From Candidatus Gastranaerophilales bacterium (GTDB lineage: Bacteria > Cyanobacteriota > Vampirovibrionia > Gastranaerophilales > Gastranaerophilaceae), in assembly GCA_944325875.1 (NCBI GenBank), contig CALVBU010000003.1:120182-184181 (forward strand): 64,000 nt of DNA, read 5' to 3'. Below the pieces are notes generated by a model. It was given only the letters and a program-made list of their open reading frames with translations. It did no database searches and was not told the origin of the DNA. This document shows, piece by piece, positions 1-10,045 of the stretch; within the stretch, counting starts at the first letter, position 1; every line of letters starts with the position of its first letter. Both the position numbers and the translations under genes were made by a program.

Positions 1-1
1 T

Positions 2-1078
2 AACAAAATTGCAGCTATGTATAATTTTGATGACGTAGTATTAGAAACAATTTTTGGAGTAAAATCATATTATTATAATGTACTAGCCGCGAAAGCAACC
101 GTTGATATAAATAAAGCTTATGTCCAAATAAATGAAAGAAACTATCAAAGAACAAAAGCTTACTTTGATCAAGGCATAAAATCAAAAATAGATTTAGTCA
201 ATGCTGAAGTAAACCTTAGTGATTCAAAAGTAACTCTCGTAGAGTCAATAAAAGCCTATCAAAATGCTATTGTACAATTAAATAACTCAATGTATGTAGC
301 CTATACACCTGAATACGAAATTGCCTCTACTGAGACTTTTAACTTTCAACAAAAAGAGGTTCCCGTAAACCTCCAAAAGATTTCAGAAAAAAAAGATTTA
401 AGCAAAACTCCAGAACCCGTATCTGATGCAACATTAACTTCAAAAGTTGAAAAAATGGATGTTATAGAAACTTTTAAATTCAAACCATTTCCATACACTT
501 TTGAAGAATGCGTAGAACTAGCAAAGAAAAATCGCCCAGATTTAAAAGCATATAACGCAACACTAGATGCAATGAAACAATCTCTTTTATATATAAAAAG
601 AGAATATTACCCTGAAATTTCGGCAAGCGCAGGATATAATTATAGAAATCAATATAATACAAATTCATTCAATGTTGGGGTAAACTTATCAAGCTCATTA
701 AATATCCTGAGCCAAAAATATAAAATTGATAACGGAAAACTACAAGTAGATTTGGCAAAAAATGAAATAGATTTACTGGAACAAAACATCTATTTCGAAG
801 TTCAAAATGCCTACATAAATATGGTACAATTAGAAAAACAAATTCCACTACTTGCAGTAAAAGTCAAACAAACATACGAAAACTTTGAACTTGCAGACGG
901 TCGCTACGCTGTAGGAATAGGTGATTACATCCAATTACAAGATGCAAGAGTAAACTATAACAACGCTCAACAATCCTATGTTCAAACCGTTTACAAATAC
1001 AACGTAGCAAGAGCAAACCTTGAAAAATTAATAGCACTGCAACAGGAAATAACTGTAAATGTTGAGGAAAAAAGATAA
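2..1078 (+). CDS. TolC-family outer membrane efflux channel, 5' partial
   Basis: The frame is open to the left edge, so the first ATG at 17 is probably internal and the N-terminus with its signal peptide lies outside the window. The visible part shows the TolC pattern: long amphipathic helices rich in Q, N and A (residues QLQDARVNYNNAQQ near the C-terminus), with an internal duplication around a linker of about 60 residues. It should form the outer membrane exit duct. Its stop overlaps the start of the downstream MacA-like gene by one base (TAATG), so the two are translationally coupled in a four-gene tripartite export operon. The exported substrate cannot be read from the sequence. Confidence 0.88.
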   Translation, partial: NKIAAMYNFDDVVLETIFGVKSYYYNVLAAKATVDINKAYVQINERNYQRTKAYFDQGIKSKIDLVNAEVNLSDSKVTLVESIKAYQNAIVQLNNSMYVAYTPEYEIASTETFNFQQKEVPVNLQKISEKKDLSKTPEPVSDATLTSKVEKMDVIETFKFKPFPYTFEECVELAKKNRPDLKAYNATLDAMKQSLLYIKREYYPEISASAGYNYRNQYNTNSFNVGVNLSSSLNILSQKYKIDNGKLQVDLAKNEIDLLEQNIYFEVQNAYINMVQLEKQIPLLAVKVKQTYENFELADGRYAVGIGDYIQLQDARVNYNNAQQSYVQTVYKYNVARANLEKLIALQQEITVNVEEKR

Positions 1079-2238
1079 TGAAAATGACAAAAAAACAAAT
1101 AATCATTTGCATAATAATAGTAGCATTACTTGGCACAGGTTTTGCATATAAAAAATATAAATCAAGAGTAAAATATCATACAAAACCTATCGAACGATGC
1201 ACTATTACTCAAGTTGTAGAAGCGTCAGGAACAATAAATCCTGTAAACACTGTCTCTGTAGGTTCAACAGTATCAGGTCTAATCCAAGACATTTATGTAG
1301 ACTTCAATTCTCAAGTAAAAAAAGGCCAAATCTTAGCACAAATTGACCCGAGAAATTTCGAAGCAACTGTTCAACAAAATCAGGCCCAAATTGCAAATGC
1401 GCAAGCAAACGTAACTAAACTACAGGCAATTGTAGAATATGATAAAAAAATGTATGAAAGATACAAAAACTTATATGCAAAAAACTTTGTAGCAAAAAGT
1501 GAACTAGATCAATACAAAAGCACATACTATTCAGATTTAGCGCAAATAAAAGCGGCCCAAGCTCAAGTAAATCAATACAGAGCAAACCTCAAAACTGCAG
1601 AAACAAACCTTGGTTATACAAAAATAATTGCACCAGTAGACGGCACAATTATTTCAAGAGAAATAGACGTAGGACAACCGGTAGCGGCAAGCTTCCAAGC
1701 TCCACAATTATTTACAATTGCGCAAGACCTTACAAAAATGCAAATTGAAGTAAGCGTCTCAGAAGCCGATATTGGCAAAGTTCAAGAAGGACAAGATGTG
1801 ACTTACACTCTTGACGGATATCCTGATAGTGTTTTCCACGGCAAAGTTACTCAAGTTAGAATATCACCTACAACAGTTTCCAACGTTGTAACTTATACAG
1901 TAATTGTTGAAGTTAAAAATGATGATCTAAAACTAATTCCCGGAATGACAGCTAACGTATCAATCATTACTGATAAGAGCGAAAATGTAATTTGTGCCCC
2001 AAGTATTGCTCTAAAATTTAACCCAAATACTGATGGTACAAGATACAAGACTCAAGGTATATGGATTCTAGAAAAACGAAAACCAAAACGTATAAATATT
2101 GAAACTGGCGCAAGTGATGATACTAATACAGAAATTATCTCAAAAGAAATAAAAGAAGGTGACAGAGTAATAGTTGATTCATCATTGTCAAAAAACAAAA
2201 ATAACAAAACCCAAAGACGCGGACCAAGAATGTTTTAG
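1078..2238 (+). CDS. MacA-like periplasmic adaptor (HlyD/RND membrane fusion family)
   Basis: This 386-residue protein has one N-terminal membrane segment (about residues 7-24). A split lipoyl-like domain follows (VGSTVSGLIQDIYVDFNSQV and later LGYTKIIAPVDGTIISRE), flanking a coiled-coil hairpin rich in Q and A at about residues 90-180. The beta-barrel and membrane-proximal domains come after. This is the usual MacA/HlyD plan and length. It would bridge the MacB-type permease encoded downstream and the TolC-like channel encoded upstream. The start ATG overlaps the upstream stop. The last residues are basic (NNKTQRRGPRMF). Confidence 0.92.
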   Translation: MKMTKKQIIICIIIVALLGTGFAYKKYKSRVKYHTKPIERCTITQVVEASGTINPVNTVSVGSTVSGLIQDIYVDFNSQVKKGQILAQIDPRNFEATVQQNQAQIANAQANVTKLQAIVEYDKKMYERYKNLYAKNFVAKSELDQYKSTYYSDLAQIKAAQAQVNQYRANLKTAETNLGYTKIIAPVDGTIISREIDVGQPVAASFQAPQLFTIAQDLTKMQIEVSVSEADIGKVQEGQDVTYTLDGYPDSVFHGKVTQVRISPTTVSNVVTYTVIVEVKNDDLKLIPGMTANVSIITDKSENVICAPSIALKFNPNTDGTRYKTQGIWILEKRKPKRINIETGASDDTNTEIISKEIKEGDRVIVDSSLSKNKNNKTQRRGPRMF

Positions 2239-2247
2239 GAGATACAA

Positions 2248-2976
2248 TTGAGCCTAATAGAAGTAAAAGATGCAATAAAGACATACCAAACAGGAGAAGA
2301 CAGCTTTAACGCACTAAACTGCGTATCACTGTCTATCGAACGTGGAGAATTTGTAGCAATTATGGGAGCTTCAGGCTCAGGAAAATCAACATTTATGAAT
2401 ATGCTTGGAACATTAGACAAACCTAATTCAGGAAGTTATTTTCTTGACGGTATAGATATGCTTTCTCTCAATCCCAATGAATTAGCAGATGTAAGAAACG
2501 TAAAAATGGGATTTGTTTTTCAAGGATTTAATTTAATTTCAAGGACCAGTGCACTTGAAAATGTTCAACTTCCTATGATTTATAAAGGAATACCAGAAGC
2601 TGAAAGAATTGTGAGAGCAAAAAATGCACTAAAAATTGTAGGACTTGAAAAAAGAGAAGACCATATGCCAAACCAAATGTCCGGAGGTCAACAACAAAGA
2701 GTTGCAATAGCTCGAGCAATAGTCAACGATCCACCGCTAATTCTTGCTGATGAACCAACCGGAAACTTAGATACGAAAACAAGTATTGAGGTTATGGAAT
2801 TTTTTGTAAACCTTAATAAACAAATGGGAAAAACCATCGTTCTTGTCACCCACGAACCTGACATAGCAGAATATTGCGGGAGAATTGTACGATTTAAGGA
2901 TGGAAATATTATTTCAGATGAAATTAACAAAAATCCGCATCCTGTAACAACAACAATGGAAGACTACGTATTATGA
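2248..2976 (+). CDS. MacB/LolD-type ABC transporter ATP-binding protein
   Basis: 242 residues with Walker A GASGSGKST (residues 40-48), Q-loop FVFQGFNL, signature MSGGQQQR and Walker B LILADEPTGNLDT, the last being typical of the MacB/LolD/FtsE group. The start is TTG at 2248, supported by AGGAG about 5 bases upstream. In canonical MacB the ATPase and permease are one polypeptide; here they are separate, with the permease ATG at 2973 overlapping this stop as ATGA. The protein energises the tripartite exporter made with its neighbours. Confidence 0.93.
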   Translation: MSLIEVKDAIKTYQTGEDSFNALNCVSLSIERGEFVAIMGASGSGKSTFMNMLGTLDKPNSGSYFLDGIDMLSLNPNELADVRNVKMGFVFQGFNLISRTSALENVQLPMIYKGIPEAERIVRAKNALKIVGLEKREDHMPNQMSGGQQQRVAIARAIVNDPPLILADEPTGNLDTKTSIEVMEFFVNLNKQMGKTIVLVTHEPDIAEYCGRIVRFKDGNIISDEINKNPHPVTTTMEDYVL

Positions 2977-4202
2977 TAGATTTCAAATCAACACTTATAA
3001 TGGCAATTCGCTCTTTAAAAATAAATAAAATGCGCTCGATACTTACAAGTTTAGGCATAATTATCGGCGTAAGTGCTGTAATAATAATGCTTGCGGTAGG
3101 AACAGGCGCAAGTAAAAAGATTGCCAAAGATATGGAATCTATGGGAAGCAACCTGCTTATGATACGCTCCGCTTCAGCGACCTCAGGCGGTGTTAGAATG
3201 GGGTTCGGGACAAAACCATCTTTGACATTAAAAGATGCAGAAGCTATTGAAAAAACAGCAAGAGGCGTACTTGCAGTTGCACCTTACTCATCAGGAACAG
3301 CACAATTAACTTACGGAAACCAAAACTGGTCAACTACAATCGGTGGTACCACTGCATCTTATCTTTTTATAAGAAATTATGAAATCCTTACCGGAAGAAA
3401 CTTTATTCCCGAAGATATAAAAAATAACACAAAAGTTGCAATTATCGGAAACACCGTTGCAAACGAATTATTTGGAGACGTTGATCCTATAAATAAAACA
3501 ATGAGAATAGGTAATGTTCCGTTTAAAATTATTGCATTGCTAAAGACAAAAGGACAAAGCGGAATGGGAATGGATCAAGATGATTTGGTATTTATTCCGA
3601 TTACAACCGCACAAAAGAAAGTATTCGGGACAGATTTTCCAGGCTCAATAAAAATGATAAACGTAAAAGCTCAAAATGATGAAGTCCTAAATTCAACTCA
3701 GGAAGATATAGACGAAATACTTATGAAACGTCATAACATCGGAAAAAATCAAGAAAAAGACTTTGAAATAAGAAACTTGGCCGAAATGCAGGAAACAATA
3801 AAATCCTCAGCACAAACAATGTCAATATTATTAGGTGCTATAGCATCGGTATCATTAATTGTCGGTGGTATTGGGATTATGAATATTATGTTAGTTTCAG
3901 TTACAGAAAGGACAAAGGAAATCGGTATTCGTATGGCAATAGGAGCTAAAGCAAGCGATATAAGAATTCAATTTTTGATTGAATCCTTCCTATTATCTGT
4001 CATAGGGGGGATAATCGGTGTCATACTCGGTGTTGTCGGAGCAAAGGCAATACAAATATTTTCTGAAATGAGTATATCTATATCAGGATTTTCAATAGCT
4101 CTATCTTTGGGATTTTCCGGAGCCATCGGAGTTTTATTCGGATATTATCCAGCTTACAAAGCCTCTCTGCTAAATCCTATTGATGCATTAAGGTACGAAT
4201 AA
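2973..4202 (+). CDS. MacB-type ABC transporter permease (FtsX family)
   Basis: 409 residues. An N-terminal membrane helix (about residues 20-45, including IIIGVSAVIIMLAVG) is followed by a large periplasmic domain of the MacB_PCD type (about 46-270). Three C-terminal helices form the FtsX-like domain (LIVGGIGIMNIMLVSVTERT, then the ESFLLSVIGGIIGVILG and SGAIGVLFGYYPAYKAS regions), and the protein ends NPIDALRYE. This is the MacB permease half; the ATPase is the overlapping upstream gene. It ends 1 base before the convergent prepilin gene, with no room for a separate terminator. Confidence 0.93.
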   Translation: MIDFKSTLIMAIRSLKINKMRSILTSLGIIIGVSAVIIMLAVGTGASKKIAKDMESMGSNLLMIRSASATSGGVRMGFGTKPSLTLKDAEAIEKTARGVLAVAPYSSGTAQLTYGNQNWSTTIGGTTASYLFIRNYEILTGRNFIPEDIKNNTKVAIIGNTVANELFGDVDPINKTMRIGNVPFKIIALLKTKGQSGMGMDQDDLVFIPITTAQKKVFGTDFPGSIKMINVKAQNDEVLNSTQEDIDEILMKRHNIGKNQEKDFEIRNLAEMQETIKSSAQTMSILLGAIASVSLIVGGIGIMNIMLVSVTERTKEIGIRMAIGAKASDIRIQFLIESFLLSVIGGIIGVILGVVGAKAIQIFSEMSISISGFSIALSLGFSGAIGVLFGYYPAYKASLLNPIDALRYE

Positions 4203-4951
4203 TTAAAATTTTATAGGGTAATCTTCAGGAACCTCAAACCCGCTATCATATATTAATTGCAGACAACTTTGAGGATGAGCTTCTTGAGTACTAGAACCTT
4301 TACACCCCTGTATTATTGAATTTCTTTGATTAGGTTTAAAACTTAATCTCTTAAATAAAGATATATAGCTGTTATTACTATTAGTATATGGATAATAATG
4401 AACTTGAAAAAGATCTTGACCAACTTTATTTGGACCTTTATCACCATTAACATCAAATCCAAACATAACATACCCATCATTAATCAAGTGAAATGCAATT
4501 ACTGAACCATCTTCTAAAAATAATCTATGACAAAATGCATAATATCCAACTTTATTTTTATCTGTATTATAATTATAAACCTTATATTTTACGGCATTTG
4601 GGTTTAATTTCATATATTTAACAATCATATCAGCAAAACATTCATAAGCTTCTGTAGATTGACCATTCATTAGATTATGACACTGTTTAAATGTATCTGG
4701 AACAGAACCAGTTTCTGAATTGATAGTAGCTAACATTGTCTCCATATTAGCAGCCATTTTTTTTAACTGTGTGATATATACCTTTTCTCTATATTTAGAC
4801 ACAACTGTGGGCAAAGTCATTGCCGCAACTATACCAATTATCCCAATCGTAATTAGAACTTCTGATAATGTAAATCCATAAAAATCATTTATAAAGCTTA
4901 AATAAGGTTGCCCCCCCCCGGAAATAGCTTATTCTTTCTTAATTTCAGCAT
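4203..4951 (-). CDS. Type IV prepilin-like protein, frame broken at a G9 tract
   Basis: The reading frame from about 4820 to 4203 gives a pilin body ending FEVPEDYPIKF. Upstream in the same frame the DNA encodes GFTLSEVLITIGIIGIVAAM, the prepilin peptidase motif and hydrophobic helix, but no ATG, GTG or TTG precedes it before a stop. The only plausible start is the ATG at 4951, preceded by AGGAG 8 bases away. It opens a frame MLKLRKNKLFPGGGNLI that ends in TAA. The frames meet at a run of nine G (4911-4919): with ten G the ATG would read straight into the pilin, giving a 26-residue leader before the Phe. Expression therefore needs tract-length change, transcript slippage, ribosomal frameshifting, or a corrected sequence. 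Confidence 0.8.
4911..4919 (-). repeat. G9 homopolymer inside the 5' coding region of a prepilin
   Basis: Nine C on the plus strand, so nine G in the coding strand, in otherwise AT-rich DNA. Its length sets whether the ATG at 4951 is in frame with the prepilin motif. Nine G is out of frame; ten (or seven) would be in frame. Confidence 0.9.
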
Positions 4952-5001
4952 ATCAAACTCTCCTATTTATATAATTCAATGGCTTTATTATAAACTATTA
5001 T

Positions 5002-5844
5002 TTATAAATTTTCAAGTGCATCAATCTTCATTGCATTAAAATCCGGAGTTTTACCAAACCAGATTTCCTGAGCCGCTATCGCTTGATATACAAACATATC
5101 AAGTCCGTTAATTATTTTATAACCCAGTTTTTCAGCATTTTTCAAAAGTACCGTCTTTTTAGGGTTATAAATAACATCATACACAACAGCACCGTCAGGA
5201 AGAGTTTTCAAAACATTTTCTTCAATCGGTGTCATATCGGCAGAACGTCCGAGCATACCTATAGGCGTTGTATTTACAAGAATTTGATACTTAGATAAAT
5301 CTCGAACAGCATCAATTTGATATGCAGTAAAAGTAATATGAGGGAATTTTCTCCTCATATAAGCCATATAATCCATTGCATTAGGAATATTTCTTGTATA
5401 TACCCCAATCTCAGAAATGCCTAAATCCGACAACCCTAAAACTGCTGCCCTGCTGGCGCCACCTGTACCTAAAAGAGCAGCTGTTGCCCCTTGCAAATTA
5501 ATATCTGATGGCACAGCTTTACGAAAACCGGCAGCGTCAGTATTAAAAGCACTGAATGTCTTATCAGGATTAATTTTAACAGTATTCACAGCTCCTGCAA
5601 TATCAGCATATTTATCAACTTCCTGTACAAATAATGAAATAGGAAGCTTTAACGGTATGGTCACATTAAAACCGGTATAATTTTCGTGTTTGAGGAATTT
5701 AACCCTATCAACCAAATCCTCTGGAGGAGTTTCTAAAATATCGTAACTTGCATCAATGCCAAGGCTCTTAAAACCTGCTTTATGAATAACTGCAGATAGT
5801 GAATGACCTAAAGGATAACCTATTAGTCCGAATTTATTCGTCAT
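5002..5844 (-). CDS. aroE: Shikimate dehydrogenase
   Basis: 280 residues; reduces 3-dehydroshikimate to shikimate with NADPH in aromatic amino acid synthesis. Visible motifs are the shikimate-binding GYPLGHSLSAVIHK near the N-terminus, NVTIPLK with the catalytic Lys (about 66), FNTDAAGF with the catalytic Asp (about 103), the nucleotide-binding GTGGASRAA (about 126-134), and NTTPIGM. Length is typical. The start overlaps the end of topA by 11 bases, making it the last gene of the topA-dprA-lpt transcription unit. aroQ of the same pathway lies at 30.98 kb. Confidence 0.96.
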   Translation of the reverse strand: MTNKFGLIGYPLGHSLSAVIHKAGFKSLGIDASYDILETPPEDLVDRVKFLKHENYTGFNVTIPLKLPISLFVQEVDKYADIAGAVNTVKINPDKTFSAFNTDAAGFRKAVPSDINLQGATAALLGTGGASRAAVLGLSDLGISEIGVYTRNIPNAMDYMAYMRRKFPHITFTAYQIDAVRDLSKYQILVNTTPIGMLGRSADMTPIEENVLKTLPDGAVVYDVIYNPKKTVLLKNAEKLGYKIINGLDMFVYQAIAAQEIWFGKTPDFNAMKIDALENL

Positions 5845-8182
5845 TAGCCCCTCCTTCCTTATCAGCTTCTTCTACAACGCGTTTATATCCGCAAGAACGA
5901 TTTGAACATTCAATAGTCGTTCCCTTTCGTAAAATCTTTTTAACAAGTAAAGCTCCACAATCAGGACATTCTTCCCCAGTAGGCTCATTCCATAACGTAA
6001 AATCACAATCCGGATACTTATCACAGCCAAAGAAAACAGTTCCGCGTTTTGATTTACGTTCAACAATCATTCCATTTCCGCATTTCGGACATTTAACACC
6101 AGTAGAACGTCTATATGGCTTACGGAATTTACAATCCTCATTCGTACATTCCATATATTTTCCATACGGTCCTGTTTTGAATACCATATCAGAGCCGCAC
6201 TTTTCGCATTTTTCTTCACATTTTTCCTCAGCTGGCTTATTTTCATCCTCTTGAGGTTCTTCAGAAATGGCATTCAGTGACATTACAGTCTTACATTCAG
6301 GATATCCTGAACAACCTAAGAATTGATTTCCTTGACGACTTGTTCTTACTAGCATTGGTTTACCACAGTTAGGACATTTTATTTTTGTCTCAATTCTTAC
6401 CTTTTCTGCCGTTTTCATTACTGAATTAACATTTTCAATAAACGGAGTATAAAAATCTTTTAAGACTTTATTCCAAACAGCTTTTTTATCAGCAATTTCA
6501 TCAAGTTTACTTTCCATGCCAGCCGTAAATTTGTAATCCATAATATCTTTGAACTGGGCACATAACTGTTTTGAAACTGTTCTACCTAAAAGTGTTGGGA
6601 AAAGAACTTTATTTTTCTTTTCTACATATTTTCTTGTCTGAATAACAGTAATAATTGTCGCGTAAGTAGATGGACGACCGATACCGTATTCTTCCAAAGC
6701 TTTAACAAGAGAAGCTTCATTATATCTTGGAGGCGGTTGTGTGAAGTGTTGTTTTGGTTCAACCTTTTTACACTTAACTTTATCACCTTGTTCTAAATCT
6801 GGGATTTTAGCTTCAGCTTCTTGTTCTTCTTCCTCCGCATCGTTATAAACTTTCAAGAAACCCTCAAAAGTAACCTTGCTGGTACCTGCTTTCAGAGTAT
6901 AATCTCCAGCAGTAATCTCAATTGATTTATTTGCAACTTCTGCGGCAATCATTTGAGAAGATATAAATTTTTCCCAAATAAGTTTATACAATTTATACTG
7001 ATCATTATCTAAATATTTTTTTATGCTATCAGGAGTTCTTTCAGGATAAGAAGGTCTAATAGCTTCGTGAGCGTCCTGAACATTTTGTTTTCCTTTTACA
7101 TAAACATTTGTTTTCTCAGGGTAATATTCAGGGCCATAGTTGGCGGTAATAAAATCCTTAGCCATAGCATGAGCATCATCGGAAATTCTCACACTATCGG
7201 TTCTCATATAGGTAATCAAACCGACAGGAGTACCATCAATTTCAATACCTTCATATAACTTTTGAGCAACCTGCATTGTCTTTTGAACCCCAAAACCAAG
7301 CTTAGAACTTGCTGCACGCTGTAACGTTGAGGTAATAAAAGGTGCTGTAGGCTTTCTTTTTGTTGTCTTTTTTGTGACTTTAGTAACATCAAATTCTGAT
7401 GGATAAGAAGTTAAGAAATCAACAATTTTTTGAGCTTCTTCTTGATTTTTTATAGTCTTCTCTACAGATTTTCCCTTAATTTTTGATAATTCAGCTTCAA
7501 AAACTTTACCATCTTTATCAAGATTTGCATGGATCGACCAGTACTCTTGAGGAACGAAAGCTTCAATTTCATCTTCTCTTTCGCAAATCATTCTTAGCGC
7601 AACAGACTGAACACGTCCTGCTGAAAGGTTTCTGTTGCCAATCTGTTTCCAAAGCACAGGACTTAACTTAAAACCTACAAGTTTATCAAGAATCTGCCTT
7701 GTTTGCTGAGCCTGCACCATATCCATATCAATAGCTCGAGGGTTTTCAACAGAATTTTTAACAGCTTTAGGCGTAATTTCATTAAAAACTATTCTATAAA
7801 CTTTATCATCCGGAACTTTTAACACTTGTCTTACATGCCAAGCAATAGCTTCTCCCTCACGGTCGGGGTCGGATGCCAGATAAATCTTATCAGCTTTTTT
7901 GGCTAAATCATTCAATTTTGTAACGACTTTTTGCTTCCCAGGGATAATCTCAAACTTAGGCTCAAAATCATGGTTTATATCAAACCCTAAATTTTCGGTA
8001 GCAGCATCTTTTGTCGGCAAATTCCTTATGTGCCCGTAACTTGCCTCAATAGTATAGCTATCCCCCAAAATCTTCCTTATAGTTTTAGATTTAGCAGGAG
8101 ACTCAACTATTACAAGAGCCTTTTCTTTTTTATTCGATGTCTTCTTACCGGCTTTACTTTCAGCCTCTACCGCATTTGCCAT
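5834..8182 (-). CDS. topA: DNA topoisomerase I (type IA)
   Basis: 782 residues; relaxes negative supercoils. It begins with a Lys-rich segment and then the Toprim domain (LVIVESPAKSKTIRKIL, later ASDPDREGEAIAWH). The active-site Tyr lies in GLITYMRTDSVRIS (about residue 325). The C-terminus carries four Cys4 zinc-ribbon modules starting CPNCGKPMLV, CEKCGSDMVF, CPKCGNGMIV and CPDCGALLV. It overlaps aroE downstream and begins 7 bases after dprA ends. Confidence 0.97.
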   Translation of the reverse strand: MANAVEAESKAGKKTSNKKEKALVIVESPAKSKTIRKILGDSYTIEASYGHIRNLPTKDAATENLGFDINHDFEPKFEIIPGKQKVVTKLNDLAKKADKIYLASDPDREGEAIAWHVRQVLKVPDDKVYRIVFNEITPKAVKNSVENPRAIDMDMVQAQQTRQILDKLVGFKLSPVLWKQIGNRNLSAGRVQSVALRMICEREDEIEAFVPQEYWSIHANLDKDGKVFEAELSKIKGKSVEKTIKNQEEAQKIVDFLTSYPSEFDVTKVTKKTTKRKPTAPFITSTLQRAASSKLGFGVQKTMQVAQKLYEGIEIDGTPVGLITYMRTDSVRISDDAHAMAKDFITANYGPEYYPEKTNVYVKGKQNVQDAHEAIRPSYPERTPDSIKKYLDNDQYKLYKLIWEKFISSQMIAAEVANKSIEITAGDYTLKAGTSKVTFEGFLKVYNDAEEEEQEAEAKIPDLEQGDKVKCKKVEPKQHFTQPPPRYNEASLVKALEEYGIGRPSTYATIITVIQTRKYVEKKNKVLFPTLLGRTVSKQLCAQFKDIMDYKFTAGMESKLDEIADKKAVWNKVLKDFYTPFIENVNSVMKTAEKVRIETKIKCPNCGKPMLVRTSRQGNQFLGCSGYPECKTVMSLNAISEEPQEDENKPAEEKCEEKCEKCGSDMVFKTGPYGKYMECTNEDCKFRKPYRRSTGVKCPKCGNGMIVERKSKRGTVFFGCDKYPDCDFTLWNEPTGEECPDCGALLVKKILRKGTTIECSNRSCGYKRVVEEADKEGGANDE

Positions 8183-8188
8183 TTATAT

Positions 8189-9274
8189 TTATACCCTCTT
8201 ATATCTATCTCCGGTTACCTGTTTTATTATGCCTTTAAGCTCCATGGTTGTCAAGTTCGTCAACAAATCATCCGTACTGATTTTTGTTATAGAAGCAATT
8301 TCATCAAACCCTTTTTCCTCCAATTCAAGAGCTTGGATAATTTTTTCTTCTTCATCAGTAAGTCCGCTTAAATCAATTTTTAATTGCTCGACAGGTTTCA
8401 TCTCCCATCCAAGAGCCTCCAAGATATCTTCTGCTTTTGTAACTAATGTTGCTCCGTTTTTCAATAATTTATAAATTCCTTCAGTATTAGGGTTGGAGAT
8501 AAGTCCGGGAATACACATTAATTCACGTCCTTGCTCAAGACAAAGATTTGCTGTAATTAGAGCTCCGCTTTTTAACGAAGCTTCTGCAACAAGAGTTCCG
8601 TAGGACATTCCAGAAACTATCCTATTACGCTGCGGGAATCTGAATTTTAAAGGTTGAAATGTCGGATAATATTCTGTCACAATAGCACCATTGCCATTTT
8701 CAATCTTTTCATAGAGCTTTTTATTAGAGGTAGGATATATAAAATCAAACCCGCTTGCTATGACACCTATTGTTTTAAGATTATTATCCAATGCAGCTTC
8801 ATGTGCAGTTGTATCAATACCTGCCGCCAAACCTGAAACAATACAAATATCAGTACCAGAAAGTTCTGATAAAAGCTTTCTGACAGCCTCTTTTGCATGA
8901 TAAGTTGATTTTCTTGACCCGACTATAGATAGAGTTCTTTCCAAATTACATCCAAAAATATCGCCCTTATAATACAAAACTGCAGGAGGATCTGAGATTT
9001 GCTTTAACATTCTAGGATAATTTTCATCCTCTAACGTTAAATATTTAATCCCTCTATTTTCAACTGCGAATAAAGCTTTGGCGGGATCTATTTTATCTCG
9101 TTCTTTCAAGAATGTCTCAGCTTTTTTTATGCTCAAACCGTCAATTTTGGAGAGTTCATTCATCCCTGCACAAAAAGCTTCCTCTATATCACCAAAGTAA
9201 TTATAGAGTCTTTGCACAAAACTACTGTCAATCTGCTCAATTGCAGAAAATGCAACCCAGAATTTATTTTTCAT
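8189..9274 (-). CDS. dprA: DNA processing protein DprA
   Basis: 361 residues. DprA protects incoming single-stranded DNA during transformation and loads RecA. The Rossmann-like core shows SIVGSRKSTYHAKEA, VSGLAAGIDTTAHEAAL, GVIASGFDFIYP, FRFPQRNRIVSGMS and EASLKSGALITA, all DprA signatures. The N-terminus has a helix-hairpin-helix-like part and the C-terminal 60 residues a winged-helix-like domain. The start overlaps the TPR gene by 11 bases. With many prepilins nearby, a type IV pilus and natural competence system is plausible. Confidence 0.95.
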   Translation of the reverse strand: MKNKFWVAFSAIEQIDSSFVQRLYNYFGDIEEAFCAGMNELSKIDGLSIKKAETFLKERDKIDPAKALFAVENRGIKYLTLEDENYPRMLKQISDPPAVLYYKGDIFGCNLERTLSIVGSRKSTYHAKEAVRKLLSELSGTDICIVSGLAAGIDTTAHEAALDNNLKTIGVIASGFDFIYPTSNKKLYEKIENGNGAIVTEYYPTFQPLKFRFPQRNRIVSGMSYGTLVAEASLKSGALITANLCLEQGRELMCIPGLISNPNTEGIYKLLKNGATLVTKAEDILEALGWEMKPVEQLKIDLSGLTDEEEKIIQALELEEKGFDEIASITKISTDDLLTNLTTMELKGIIKQVTGDRYKRV

Positions 9275-10043
9275 TTGCCATTTTCTTTTTAATTCTTTCT
9301 ACCAATTTGTGGATATTAGCTTTTTCTTCTTCAGGAATTCCCATATCCATATAATCTTCAAAATACTCAACGGCATCTTCGTAATCTCCGCGAGCGAGAA
9401 ATAAAATTGCTACTTTTTTATACGCTTGGTAAAAACCATCATCTCTTGCAATAGTTTTTAAATAATTGGAAATTGCCTTATCAACCTCATCATTCGCCTC
9501 ATAAGCTTGAGCAAGATAAAAATAAATCCATTGATTATTTTCTTTAAACTCAAGTACATTTTCAAAATTTTCAATAGCTGAGGCGTAATTGCCAAGTTCA
9601 AAATGAACTTTACCTAAATCATAATATGCATCGTAATTTTCTGGCTGAACTTCCAAGACATGTTCTAGCTCATCTACGGCTAAATCAAGTCTTGAATCCT
9701 CCATATAAAATCTTGCTAGATAATGACGCAAAACCATATTATCAGGAATTTCATAAATACCTTGAGAAAGCAATTCAATTCCATTCCCATAATCTTTAGT
9801 CTTAAAATAAATATCAGCAAGATTTATATATGCCTGAGGAAGTTTTGGATCAAGCTCAATTGATTTTAAAAAGTTATCCTCAGCCTTTTCATTATTACCG
9901 ATACTAGCATAACATTGTGCAACGTTATTATATATTTCAGCGGTCGGTTTTTCCGTTTCCAAAACCGAACTAAAAATATCTATAGCTTTTTCATATTCGC
10001 CCTTATTATATAAATCTACTGCGTTTTTTATTTTATCACTCAT
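9264..10043 (-). CDS. Tetratricopeptide repeat protein
   Basis: 259 residues made almost entirely of TPR units (for example AEIYNNVAQCYASIGNNEKA and AYINLADIYFKTKDYGNGIE), about six to seven repeats. No signal peptide or membrane segment is visible, so it is probably a cytoplasmic scaffold. It sits between lptA and dprA, 2 bases after lptA. The partner is unknown. Confidence 0.88.
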   Translation of the reverse strand: MSDKIKNAVDLYNKGEYEKAIDIFSSVLETEKPTAEIYNNVAQCYASIGNNEKAEDNFLKSIELDPKLPQAYINLADIYFKTKDYGNGIELLSQGIYEIPDNMVLRHYLARFYMEDSRLDLAVDELEHVLEVQPENYDAYYDLGKVHFELGNYASAIENFENVLEFKENNQWIYFYLAQAYEANDEVDKAISNYLKTIARDDGFYQAYKKVAILFLARGDYEDAVEYFEDYMDMGIPEEEKANIHKLVERIKKKMANEK

Positions 10044-10045
10044 CT

